Source: Dechloromonas sp. A34
Lineage (GTDB): Bacteria; Pseudomonadota; Gammaproteobacteria; Burkholderiales; Rhodocyclaceae
DNA: 64,000 nucleotides
Direction: 5' to 3'
Assembly: GCF_026261605.1 (NCBI RefSeq)
Contig: NZ_CP102486.1
Location: 2,356,001 to 2,420,000 of the forward strand
The position numbers and the translations under genes were made by a program. Below are positions 30,982 to 38,833 of this stretch, piece by piece; the first letter of the stretch is position 1, and each line of letters begins with the position of its first letter. Under the pieces are notes generated by a model, which saw only the letters and a list, made by a program, of their open reading frames with translations, was not told the origin of the DNA and did not search any database.

Positions 30982-32202
30982 ATGGCGTTGATTGTTCAGA
31001 AATATGGCGGCACTTCGGTCGGTAATCCCGAGCGTATCAAGAACGTCGCCAAACGTATTGCCAAGTTCCAGGCTCAGGGGCATCAGGTGGTGGTAGTCGT
31101 CTCCGCGATGAGTGGCGAGACCAACAAGCTGATTGCCCTGGCCAAGGAAGTTCAGGCCAACCCCGATCCGCGCGAGCTGGACATGATCATGTCCACCGGC
31201 GAGCAAGTCACCATCGGTCTGCTGGCCATGGCCCTGAAGGATATCGGTTGCCAGGCCAAGAGCTACACCGGCGGCCAGGTCAAGGTGCTGACCGACAGTA
31301 CCCACACCAAGGCGCGCATCCTGTCGATTGACGAAGCCAACATGCGGCGTGATCTCGATGCCGGTAATGTGGTTGTCGTCGCCGGTTTCCAGGGCGTCGA
31401 TGCCGACGGCAACATCACCACGCTCGGTCGTGGCGGTTCCGATACCTCCGGCGTGGCGCTGGCCGCGGCGCTGAAGGCCGACGAGTGCCAGATCTATACT
31501 GACGTCGATGGCGTCTACACGACCGACCCGCGTGTCGTGCCGGAAGCCAAGAAGCTCGACACCATCACCTTCGAAGAAATGCTGGAAATGGCCAGCCTCG
31601 GCTCCAAGGTGCTGCAGATCCGCTCGGTAGAATTCGCCGGCAAGTACAAGGTCAAACTGCGCGTTCTTTCCAGCTTCCAGGACGAAGGGGAAGGTACGCT
31701 GATCACTGTTGAGGAAGACAAGAACATGGAACAACCGATCATCTCCGGCATCGCCTTCAACCGCGACGAAGCCAAGCTGACTGTCCTCGGTGTGCCGGAC
31801 AAGCCGGGCATCGCCTACCAGATTCTGGGTGCCATTGCCGACGCCAACATCGACGTCGATATGATCATCCAGAATGTCGGTCATGACAGCACGACAGATT
31901 TCTCGTTTACCGTCAATCGCGGCGAATATGCCAAGGCCCAGTCTATCCTCGAAACGGTCAAGGCTGAGCTTGGCGCCCGCGAAGTGACTGGCGACAACAA
32001 GATCTGCAAGGTCTCCGCCGTCGGCGTCGGCATGCGCTCCCACCCCGGTGTGGCCAGCAAGATGTTCAAGGCACTGGCCGATGAAGGCATCAACATCCAG
32101 ATGATCTCCACCTCCGAGATCAAGATTTCCGTCGTCCTCGACGAAAAATATCTGGAACTGGCCGTTCGCGTTCTGCACCGGACGTTTGGTCTCGATCAGT
32201 AA
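30982..32202 (+). CDS. lysC: Aspartate kinase
   Basis: 406 residues. The kinase domain begins MALIVQKYGGTSVGNPERIKNVA and includes SAMSGETNKLIALA, VVVAGFQGVDADGNITTLGRGGSDTSGVALAAAL and YTDVDGVYTTDPR. Two C-terminal ACT domains (about 265-400) bind feedback effectors, typically lysine and threonine. It catalyses the first step from aspartate to lysine, threonine and methionine. It stands alone, with tRNA-Ser following on the same strand. Confidence 0.96.
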   Translation: MALIVQKYGGTSVGNPERIKNVAKRIAKFQAQGHQVVVVVSAMSGETNKLIALAKEVQANPDPRELDMIMSTGEQVTIGLLAMALKDIGCQAKSYTGGQVKVLTDSTHTKARILSIDEANMRRDLDAGNVVVVAGFQGVDADGNITTLGRGGSDTSGVALAAALKADECQIYTDVDGVYTTDPRVVPEAKKLDTITFEEMLEMASLGSKVLQIRSVEFAGKYKVKLRVLSSFQDEGEGTLITVEEDKNMEQPIISGIAFNRDEAKLTVLGVPDKPGIAYQILGAIADANIDVDMIIQNVGHDSTTDFSFTVNRGEYAKAQSILETVKAELGAREVTGDNKICKVSAVGVGMRSHPGVASKMFKALADEGINIQMISTSEIKISVVLDEKYLELAVRVLHRTFGLDQ

Positions 32203-32215
32203 GGTTTGACCAAAG

Positions 32216-32241
32216 GGCGCGGAGGCTATATCATCCGCGCC
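32216..32241. repeat. Perfect 8-bp inverted repeat around the tRNA-Ser -10 region
   Basis: GGCGCGGA (32216-32223) and TCCGCGCC (32234-32241) flank a ten-base loop holding CTATATC. A TTGACC lies at 32206-32211. The arms could form a hairpin or an operator over the tRNA-Ser promoter. Confidence 0.65.
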
Positions 32242-32254
32242 TCGTTGCAGGCAA

Positions 32255-32347
32255 GGACACGTGGCCGAGTGGTCGAAGGCACACCCCTGCTAAGGGTGCA
32301 TCCGGGCAAAACCTGGATCCAGGGTTCGAATCCCTGCGTGTCCGCCA
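32255..32347 (+). tRNA. tRNA-Ser (GCT)
   Basis: A 93-base type II tRNA. GGACACG pairs with CGTGTCC, the discriminator is G and CCA is encoded. The anticodon stem CACCC/GGGTG encloses CTGCTAA, giving anticodon GCT. The long variable arm is typical of serine. Confidence 0.97.
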
Positions 32348-32361
32348 AAAAACGAGCAAAC

Positions 32362-32385
32362 AAGCGCCTTTCGGGGCGCTTTTTT
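32362..32385 (+). terminator. Intrinsic terminator after tRNA-Ser
   Basis: AAGCGCC pairs with GGCGCTT around TTTCGG, followed by a six-base T run. Confidence 0.88.
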
Positions 32386-32430
32386 GTTTCTGTGATCTGA
32401 CTGCGGAGCTCAGCGAAATTTGTCGACTGG

Positions 32431-34628
32431 TCAGGCGGCCTGCAGAATGTCGATGGTACGCGTCAGCGCGCGATCGAAAATGGGTTCGGTGGGTACAATC
32501 CTGACTTCGCCGCGCTGCATTTGCAGGCTCATGGCGTCGGGCGAGACGGCAAGGGCGTGCGGCGATTGCGGGTTGGTGAACAGGAATATGCCTCGTTGCG
32601 GGCTAATCCATGAAAGCCGATAGCGAATGGCGCTCCCGTCGGGCTGCTGGTATTCAACCCAGTCGCCGCGCTGCAGGTCCTCGACTTCATGGCTGGCAAG
32701 CTGCTCTGATACGGGGAGCTTTACCGATATGCTCTCGACCGTGACCTCGCCATCGCCGAGCGCCTGGCTGGTAAAGCGGGGCTCACTGATCGCTGGGGGT
32801 AATGCCGGTTCCGCAGCGGCGTCCGACGGTGGTGGTTCCGTTCCCCGCAGGGCCGCTGCATGAAGCCGGAAGAGGGCGTCGAGCAGGGTACGGCGTCGTT
32901 CGCCTTCCACCTCCACGCGGTCGAAACCCACACTCAGCTGCTTGATCAGCATTGGCAGTTGGCGGGCCAGGGCCTGGCGTTCTGGAACGTCATTCTTTGG
33001 CTGAACACTCTCAACCAGAGCGCCAGCCGTCGCCAAGGTGTTTTCCCACGCCGTGCTGCCGGGGCCTTCCTCCAGGTGGACACGCTTCAGCAGAGAACGC
33101 CACTCATGATCGAGCAGATCGCTTACCACCCTGGGTAAGGGGCTTTCCAGCCAGCGCTGCAGTTCGCTGTCGACCGCCATGTCGGCCAGTTCGTCCAGTT
33201 CGCGCTGGACGACCAAGAGTGCAGCGCGCGTTACATTGCCGGATGCCGCATCCTCGTACCCGGCCAGGAAGTGCTCGAGATCGTCACAAAGCGTTTCGAA
33301 GAGGGCCGTGTCCTGCTTGAAGTTGTTGTGTATGTTGTCAATGATTTCGGCGATCTTGGTATAGATCGGGTCGTCGCGACCGACTTCCCGCCCCAGCGCA
33401 ACGCTGCCCTGGAGATGAGATCGAGCAGGCGGCGGGTCGGATGTGCCTTGCTCGAAAAGAAGCTTCGGTCCAGCATCGCGACCTTGAGTACCGGAATCTG
33501 CAGTTTGCCGACCAGGGCCTTGATCGGGTCGGAAATTTCGCGGTCGTCGAAAATCATGTCGAAAAGCATGGCGACAATATCGACGGTAATGGCATCCAGC
33601 TGACCAAGGCTTTGGCCAATCTCGCTGGCGCGGAAGTGGTACAAAACGTTGGCGCTGCCATCTGCCGAGGACTGGGGCGTGAGCGTGCCCTGTGCGGCAT
33701 GCTGCAAGGCTTCCAGTGAGGCCCAGACATGTGTGGCGGGGGCTGCTGTGCCTGCCATCGCTTCCATCGGACCTGCTGCGTTGCCTGTCGCCGGCATTCC
33801 CGGCATAACTCCGGCCGGGGACGCGGTCGCGGGGGTGTTGCCTGAACCAGTGACCAGACGCTGCAGCATCGCGAACATGTCGCCGCCGGCATTTTTTTTC
33901 GTTGTCTCCTTGCTGGGATCGTGGCTGGCGGTCCGTCCGTAATCCCGTCTCAGATCGGGCAGGACCTTGTGCTGCAAGAGTTGGGCATTGATGGCGTGAA
34001 AGATCGGCCCGATGTGATCGTCGACTAGTGCGTCAAAAATGTGCCACAACTCCAGCCGGCTGTGCAGATCGAAATCCACTTCCCGCAAGGCGCCGCGAAG
34101 GGCGCGAGTAAGAACCTCGGGAGCCGCCGGATTTTCGGTCTCGGCGCCTCTTTCCTTGCCAATCAGGTAATTGAAGCGGCGACCCAGGGCATAGAGTTCA
34201 CCTTCGCATTTGTTGTCGAGTCGGCGAGCCAGAGATTTCAGGGCGAGCTCTTCGTCCATCTCGCCATACTCGACGATTTGCATCTCCTCGAGGAGGATAT
34301 TCCCAGAGCCAGAGGCCGTGCTATGTGTCCCACGCAAAACCGTATCGAACTCGCGCCCCCAGTGAGCTGCCAGAAGTCCCTCGAGGCGACCGCCTTTCTC
34401 GCTCAGTGCGTCGTTAAGACGAAGGAGCATGCGGCGTTCGTCGGAGTCTTTGGCGATGTCGGCGCGCTGGAGCAGAGTCTCGCTGGCCTTTTGCAGCATT
34501 TCCCGTAACGCTTCGCGCAGTCGGCGGGCAGCCAGATCCCGGCATTCGAGCAGGATACGATTGGCCGAGGCAGTCACATGAGGACCACCCGGTTGAAGAT
34601 TGATTACATTGCTGTAGGCCGTTGCCAT
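32431..34628 (-). CDS. DUF1631 family protein, interrupted by a single-base deletion
   Basis: The first part (about 411 residues) begins MATAYSNVINLQPGGPHVTA and is largely helical. It includes LLDLISRAALRWG at the break. The second part resumes in another frame (DELADMAVDSELQRWLESPLPRVVSDLLDHEWRSLL) and ends VKLPVSEQLASHEVEDLQRGDWVEY... with a small beta-rich C-terminal region. Restoring one C in the run at 33391-33394 gives one 732-residue protein. The function of DUF1631 is not established. A c-di-GMP-I riboswitch lies in its leader, so expression probably follows c-di-GMP. Sequence error is more likely than true loss. Confidence 0.85.
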
Positions 34629-34776
34629 GACTCGCTCCCTTCGTCGCAGACAGAATACGACGATGCTGCACCTCGATCAAATCGGGCCTGTTCAGCAAAC
34701 CAACGAAAGCGAAAGAATCAAAAACGCGCTGCCATCTGCGCAATTGGCAATCGCACGAATGTGGATTGTCAATTCC

Positions 34777-34886
34777 GCCTAGCCTGGCGGTCCCGCTGTC
34801 GTGGGGTGCATCCCTTGGATACGACCCGTTAGACCGGTGACTTTGCGTCCCCATCTTTCGAAGGGTTTGCCTTGATACAGTTAGGC
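34777..34886 (-). ncRNA. Cyclic-di-GMP-I (GEMM-I) riboswitch aptamer
   Basis: Read on the minus strand, the segment holds GGCAAACCC, the tetraloop TTCGAAAGA, then GGGGACGCAAAGTCACCGG. These match the conserved GGCAAACC...GAAA...GGGACGCAAAGCC core of GEMM-I in order and spacing. The second arm ends GACAGCGGGACCGCC. GCCTA and TAGGC at the two ends can close P1; the TAGGC can instead join a CCGCC/GGCGG hairpin, a possible switch. The aptamer lies about 150 bases before the DUF1631 start. Confidence 0.9.
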
Positions 34887-34895
34887 CACAAAACG

Positions 34896-34922
34896 ATTCT
34901 AGATCATTTCCAGAAAAATCAA
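34896..34922 (-). promoter_or_regulatory. Likely promoter of the c-di-GMP riboswitch/DUF1631 transcript
   Basis: On the minus strand TTTGAT and TAGAAT are separated by 16 bases, placing the start within a few bases of the aptamer 5' end. Together with the riboswitch this accounts for most of the 305-base stretch between the HDOD and DUF1631 genes; the 34629-34776 part holds the expression platform and nothing else I can name. Confidence 0.6.
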
Positions 34923-34933
34923 ACCCCTATATA

Positions 34934-35773
34934 TCAAAGTCTGAGAGAGGCAGCTATAGTATTTAGTTCCTCGCTTGACTCCTCAAGTACTGCGGCAAGT
35001 GCGTTATCGGCGATGACCTGCCCGGCCAGGGCAAGCATTTCCGAATGTTCGCTGCTCGATATGGCCGGTTGCAATGGGTTGGTGATGGGCGTCAGGCAAT
35101 TGGCAAGAAATAGTGTGTCGGCCAGACTCTTCGGGGGTAATGTCACATTCCCTTGCCATTGGGCCCGGACGGCTGTTGCAATGTCGTCCGGGACGGCAAG
35201 GGCACGCAATACGGCGTCGCCGACCAGTGCTTCTCCGCCTGCTGCCCACGTTTCGTTGCCGCCGATGTCAATGAGATCGGGGTAGGCGGACGCCCGAGAA
35301 ATCAGATAGAAACCACCTACCTCATGGACAATTCCGGCAAACATGGCCATGTCTGGATTCTGATGGCTGACCCGTCGTGCCAGTACGTAGCAGAGGGCTG
35401 CAACGTGGGAACTGTGCTCCCATAGGCGCGACGCGAGGGTTTCGTGTGCCGCCGTTGGTGTTGCTGAAATCTGCCGCATGATCAGGCCGGTCGACAAGGC
35501 GCGCACCAGATTGATGCCGAGTCGTGTCACGGCAGAGCGGATATCCGATATCGGTTTTCCGGAACGGTTGAAGGCCACCGAGTTGGCAACGGCGACAATC
35601 CGGGATGCCAGCAAGGGCTCTGCCTGGACAACTTTGGCCGCCTTCTCGAGATGAATGTCCGGGTCATCGAGCGCCAGGCGAACCTGTAGGGCGACATGGG
35701 CATGGGTCGAAAAGACCAGTTCCCCCTGTTCCACTTCGGCGATCAGTTTACGGAGCGACTCTTTGCTTTCCAT
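34934..35773 (-). CDS. HDOD domain protein
   Basis: 279 residues. The HDOD fold is seen in VVQAEPLLASRIVAVANSVAFNRSGKPISDIRSAVTRLGINLVRALSTGLIM and later LWEHSSHVAALCYVLARR and MFAGIVHEVGGFYL, where catalytic HD residues are only partly kept (HEVG for HDIG). HDOD proteins are usually non-enzymatic regulators of motility, c-di-GMP signalling or the cell cycle. It lies between the DUF5610 gene and the riboswitch-controlled DUF1631 gene, all leftward. Confidence 0.88.
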   Translation of the reverse strand: MESKESLRKLIAEVEQGELVFSTHAHVALQVRLALDDPDIHLEKAAKVVQAEPLLASRIVAVANSVAFNRSGKPISDIRSAVTRLGINLVRALSTGLIMRQISATPTAAHETLASRLWEHSSHVAALCYVLARRVSHQNPDMAMFAGIVHEVGGFYLISRASAYPDLIDIGGNETWAAGGEALVGDAVLRALAVPDDIATAVRAQWQGNVTLPPKSLADTLFLANCLTPITNPLQPAISSSEHSEMLALAGQVIADNALAAVLEESSEELNTIAASLRL

Positions 35774-35936
35774 TGCCGGTATCTCTGTCCATGAGCATTT
35801 GGGCGTGGTCGGTTACCGGTCGACGCCTGCGCAGACGGCCTTTCCATCGTCCAGAAGGGCCATGGTAAGCGAAGATGCAGACGATGCGATAGCTCTGCAC
35901 TGCTTGTCCGGATTTGTTCCCTGCTAATCGAGGCTT

Positions 35937-36533
35937 CTAAGCGTCGTCCGGATTCTTCGTTGGCTGGCCGCCGCCCAATTTGCTGGCGAGAAACTCGTCG
36001 TAGCCCTTGCTGACCAGTTCGTAGGTTTTCATAACGCCGCTTTCAATATCCCCGCCAAAGACTTTTAGCCCTTGCAGGATATCTTTCGCTTCATTGAAGC
36101 CTTTTTCAAAGCCGCCGCGAATCAACTCGACAAAGTCTTTAGCGAGCTGCCCTGGGTCGTCGTCGGGGTGTTGTGCGGCGTAGGCGTCGAAAAAACCGGT
36201 CGATAACGACACAATGCGCTCGGCGGTAGCCTCGGGTGAGTTGTCATCGCCCATCTTTGCCTGAATCGCATCCGGGCCGAGTGTCGGGCTCAGCAGTTCA
36301 TTGATCCGCTCGATGGCGCTGCGAAACAGCAATGTCTGCGACTGGTCACCGGCCTTCAGCGAGACCTCTGCCGAGGCTTGCAGAATCTGCACATTCAATT
36401 CATCGCGGGCATTGCTCCTGTTATCCGAGGCGTTAACCCGTTCGCTTCCGGAGCGGGTCGTGCCCCGGGATTGCTCAGCCTGCGGTAACGCTGAAGTCCG
36501 ATACAACTGGGTGCTTGCTGATGGATTGAGCAT
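35937..36533 (-). CDS. DUF5610 domain protein
   Basis: 198 residues. A polar N-terminus (MLNPSASTQLYRTSALPQAE) precedes a helical DUF5610 region: LLFRSAIERINELLSPTLGPDAIQAKMGDDNSPEATAERIVSLSTGFFDAYA ... GFNEAKDILQGLKVFGGDIESGVMKTYELVSKGYDEFL. Function unknown; such proteins often occur near motility or surface genes. The ATG at 36533 is chosen because GGGGAT precedes it; a longer start at 36617 would run through an arginine-rich stretch. A weak sigma-54-like element lies 45 bases upstream (36578-36593). Confidence 0.82.
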   Translation of the reverse strand: MLNPSASTQLYRTSALPQAEQSRGTTRSGSERVNASDNRSNARDELNVQILQASAEVSLKAGDQSQTLLFRSAIERINELLSPTLGPDAIQAKMGDDNSPEATAERIVSLSTGFFDAYAAQHPDDDPGQLAKDFVELIRGGFEKGFNEAKDILQGLKVFGGDIESGVMKTYELVSKGYDEFLASKLGGGQPTKNPDDA

Positions 36534-36577
36534 GGCTACATCCCCGCTATTTAAACGCCGAAAATACAAGCGGTAAC

Positions 36578-36593
36578 TGCTTCGCGATTGCCA
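36578..36593 (-). promoter_or_regulatory. Weak sigma-54-like promoter for the DUF5610 gene
   Basis: On the minus strand TGGCAAT-N4-AAGCA keeps the essential GG and GC with the correct 10-base gap, but only five of seven and three of five consensus bases. Start would fall about 33 bases before the chosen ATG. Tentative. Confidence 0.4.
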
Positions 36594-36620
36594 CTTGCGT
36601 AGGCCGTACAAACTCATCTT

Positions 36621-36692
36621 AGGTCACCCTGGACAAAGAGCTAGCGCCGGCGTGCGGGTGCATGGCCGTTGCCAGTCGGTTTGTCGTGACCT
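36621..36692. repeat. Long imperfect inverted repeat between divergent genes
   Basis: Arms AGGTCAC (36621-36627) and GTGACCT (36686-36692) are continued inward by GACAAA (36632-36637) and TTTGTC (36680-36685). A third weaker pair lies at 36641-36645 and 36671-36675. It sits between the DUF5610 gene and the sigma-54 promoter, where an activator site would be expected. The remaining 36618-36878 interval holds nothing else I can name. Confidence 0.7.
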
Positions 36693-36826
36693 GGAGACGG
36701 CATGAATCGCGTGAAAACAGGTACTTGCCAATTGCTTGGGTAGAAGTGTCGGCATATGGCGACAGCGGGCCGCTGCTTTCCGGGAATGGGTTTGTAAAAC
36801 CATATTAAAATCAGTTGCTTAGGTTG

Positions 36827-36842
36827 TGGCACGTCGCTTGCT
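36827..36842 (+). promoter_or_regulatory. Sigma-54 promoter (-24/-12) of the FimV-like gene
   Basis: TGGCACG, four bases, TTGCT: a full match to the RpoN consensus TGGCACG-N4-TTGCW. The predicted start (about 36854) lies 25 bases before the gene start. Confidence 0.85.
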
Positions 36843-36878
36843 GAGTAGTGACGAGTTGAATCTCCCGGCGAGACCTAC

Positions 36879-37229
36879 ATGACCATGAATTTCACTGCCC
36901 TATCCGCTTTATCAATCGTCATCCTGGTCGGCCTAAACCTGGCTGCCTGGCTACAAATTCTCAAGCTGAGGCGTTCGTGGAGAAATCCGGTTGCCGCCGA
37001 CAATGCCTATCTGGGCCTGCAACTGTCGGACTTTTCCAAAGATCAGCCTCCCTCCGTGCTGAAAGACCACGACGAGATCGATCCGCTGACCGAGGCGGAA
37101 ATCTATGTCATCTACGGGCGACGGGGTGATGCGCAAAAGGTGCTGGAGTCTGGTCTTCGGCGTGGGCGAATTTCAGCCGATGAAGTCACGATGTTCTGGG
37201 CCGAACAGGAAGCCCTAAGCCATAAATGA
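36879..37229 (+). CDS. Small membrane protein with FimV C-terminal-like motif
   Basis: 116 residues. One N-terminal membrane helix (FTALSALSIVILVGLNLAAWLQIL) is followed by a linker and DPLTEAEIYVIYGRRGDAQKVLESGLRRGRISADEVTMFW. This matches the DPLTEADVYLAYGR tetratricopeptide end of FimV, a hub for type IV pili and polarity. The rest of FimV (LysM, acidic repeats) is absent, so it is a stand-alone mini form. An ATG two codons later is possible. The perfect sigma-54 promoter upstream suggests control with motility or pili (inference). Confidence 0.75.
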   Translation: MTMNFTALSALSIVILVGLNLAAWLQILKLRRSWRNPVAADNAYLGLQLSDFSKDQPPSVLKDHDEIDPLTEAEIYVIYGRRGDAQKVLESGLRRGRISADEVTMFWAEQEALSHK

Positions 37230-37264
37230 AGTCACTCCGAACTGTTGAACCAGAGGTGTTTTGA

Positions 37265-37597
37265 ATGAAGCGTTGTTCCCTGAAGCTGCTTTTGTCTGCT
37301 TTCGCCATCGCCATTTCGCTGCCGGCATTTGCCGACCGCGACGACCATGAACGACATGGCCGTCGGCACTATCGTGATCACCACCACCACGATCATCATT
37401 ATCGGGGCGGTTATCGGGAGTCGCCTTGCCGCGTCGAGGGCTGGTATGGCCGTGGCGGCCGCTATCGCGAGCGGCAGGTTTGCCGCGAAGATCGCGTCAG
37501 GATATCGGGGCCGGCAGTTTACTTGCCGCCGCCCCCTACTGTCTTCCTGCAACCCCCTTCTGTCGTGATTCAGCCACCAGGCGTCTTCCTGCGCTGA
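37265..37597 (+). CDS. Secreted His/Arg-rich protein, hypothetical
   Basis: 110 residues. A signal peptide (MKRCSLKLLLSAFAIAISLPAFA) is followed by DRDDHERHGRRHYRDHHHHDHHYRGGYRE, two cysteines, and a proline-rich tail (VYLPPPPTVFLQPPSVVIQPPG). The histidine run could bind metal ions; no family is recognised. AGAGGTG precedes the ATG. It lies 35 bases after the FimV-like gene on the same strand and may share its transcript. Confidence 0.7.
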   Translation: MKRCSLKLLLSAFAIAISLPAFADRDDHERHGRRHYRDHHHHDHHYRGGYRESPCRVEGWYGRGGRYRERQVCREDRVRISGPAVYLPPPPTVFLQPPSVVIQPPGVFLR

Positions 37598-37645
37598 GCA
37601 GGCAGAGGATCCACCCATACGCACTGCCGCACCATCGAGATGCCC

Positions 37646-37760
37646 TATAATTCGTCCGTTGGCGATTCAGGTGTGATCGACGATAAGGCCTGATTTATTG
37701 GTGTACTTTGGGTTCTCCAAAGAAACAAAAAATCCCGCGCTCGACGCGGGTTTTTATTTT
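37646..37760 (+). ncRNA. Candidate small RNA or leader before the DnaJ-like gene
   Basis: A perfect TATAAT (37646-37651) is followed by about 100 bases holding hairpin CTTTGG/CCAAAG. A terminator hairpin CCCGCG/CGCGGG (37734-37750) with a T run follows and ends 13 bases before the DnaJ-like gene. No -35 is evident. It could be a free small RNA or an attenuator leader. Confidence 0.5.
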
Positions 37761-37772
37761 GTCGGTTTGAAA

Positions 37773-38783
37773 ATGGATTCCTACGCAATTCTCGGCATAC
37801 CGCAGGGGGCTTCTCCAGCTGATATCAAGCGGGCCTATCGTCGCCTGGCAATGCGCTGGCATCCGGACCGCAATACCGATCCCGGGGCGACCGAGCGTTT
37901 CAAGGCGATCCGCGGAGCGTACGACTATCTGATGGTGGTCGAGCCAGCGGACGAAGCCGGCGATACCGAGAGTGAAGCCGAGACTGAAGCCGAATCCGAG
38001 GCTGCGGAGGAGGTCGCCAAGGCCGCCGATATTCGCCTGAATCTGGAAATAGGCTTGGAAGAGGCGGCTGCCGGCTGTAGCAAGACCATCGTCTATACCC
38101 GTGGCAAGGCCTGCCCGACCTGCGACGGTTCGGGTGAATACGGGATGTCCCGGACACGTTTTTGTCAGGCCTGTCATGGCAGCGGGCGGGTCCACGACGC
38201 CAGACGCGTCCTGGTTCCCTGTCCGGATTGTGCCGGGCGCGGCTTTTTCAGCGAACGGATTTGTCCGGATTGTTCAGGCAGTGGGCGCGAGACGGCCAAC
38301 GTCAGTCTTGAAATCAGGGTGCCTCCGGGCATGCTGGCGGGAGACGAGTTGCGCCTGGCGGGGCAAGGCGAACCCGGCAATGACGAATTGCCGGCTGGCG
38401 ATCTCTATCTGACCATCGTGATCCGTTCGCATCCGCTGTTTGAACTGCGCGGACGGGATTTGTATTTCAGTATGCCGGTGAGTGCCCTGCAGATGTTGGC
38501 CGGTGGCGAGATCGAACTGCCGACCCTGGGCGGTGTCTTATCGCATCGGTTGGCGGCAGGCCGCCCAGAGCGCAGCGAACTGCGTCTGGTCGGCAAGGGC
38601 TACCCGGGGCGTGGCAAGAACCCGCCCGGCGATCTGGTCGTCGAATTGCAGCCGGTCTTCCCGCAGCAGCTCAAGGCGGCCCAGCGCAAGCTGCTGTTGC
38701 AGGTCGACGGGGCGCTGATGGGCAATCTTGCCGAATGTTTTCCCGAGATTGCCGCCTGGCGCCAGGCCAACGATCTCGACTGA
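37773..38783 (+). CDS. DnaJ-like protein with acidic linker and Cys-rich zinc domain
   Basis: 336 residues. The J domain (YAILGIPQGASPADIKRAYRRLAMRWHPDRNTDPGATERFKAIRGAYDYL, HPD intact, about 1-52) is followed by an acidic Glu/Ala linker (EAGDTESEAETEAESEA) in place of the usual Gly/Phe stretch. Four zinc repeats follow (CPTCDGSG, CQACHGSG, CPDCAGRG, CPDCSGSG), then the C-terminal substrate-binding domain. It is a DnaJ-type Hsp70 co-chaperone paralogue; canonical dnaJ is usually next to dnaK, not here. The arginase gene follows 50 bases later. Confidence 0.85.
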   Translation: MDSYAILGIPQGASPADIKRAYRRLAMRWHPDRNTDPGATERFKAIRGAYDYLMVVEPADEAGDTESEAETEAESEAAEEVAKAADIRLNLEIGLEEAAAGCSKTIVYTRGKACPTCDGSGEYGMSRTRFCQACHGSGRVHDARRVLVPCPDCAGRGFFSERICPDCSGSGRETANVSLEIRVPPGMLAGDELRLAGQGEPGNDELPAGDLYLTIVIRSHPLFELRGRDLYFSMPVSALQMLAGGEIELPTLGGVLSHRLAAGRPERSELRLVGKGYPGRGKNPPGDLVVELQPVFPQQLKAAQRKLLLQVDGALMGNLAECFPEIAAWRQANDLD

Positions 38784-38833
38784 GCGCTGCCGCCCAGGCA
38801 GGGCGGCAGTGTCGGCTGAGAGGAGGTGATGCA

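Noticed and set aside
35774..35936. A second c-di-GMP riboswitch before the HDOD gene
   Set aside because: The GGCAAACC and GACGCAAAG core motifs are absent on both strands; only a small GGTCGG/CCGACC-type repeat is present.
36618..36700. Riboswitch before the DUF5610 gene
   Set aside because: The inverted repeat has no match to a riboswitch core that I know; kept only as a repeat and possible activator site.
37330..37440. Simple repeat or CRISPR-like region in the His-rich gene
   Set aside because: The CAC/CAT run encodes histidines within one signal-peptide protein and has no spacer pattern.
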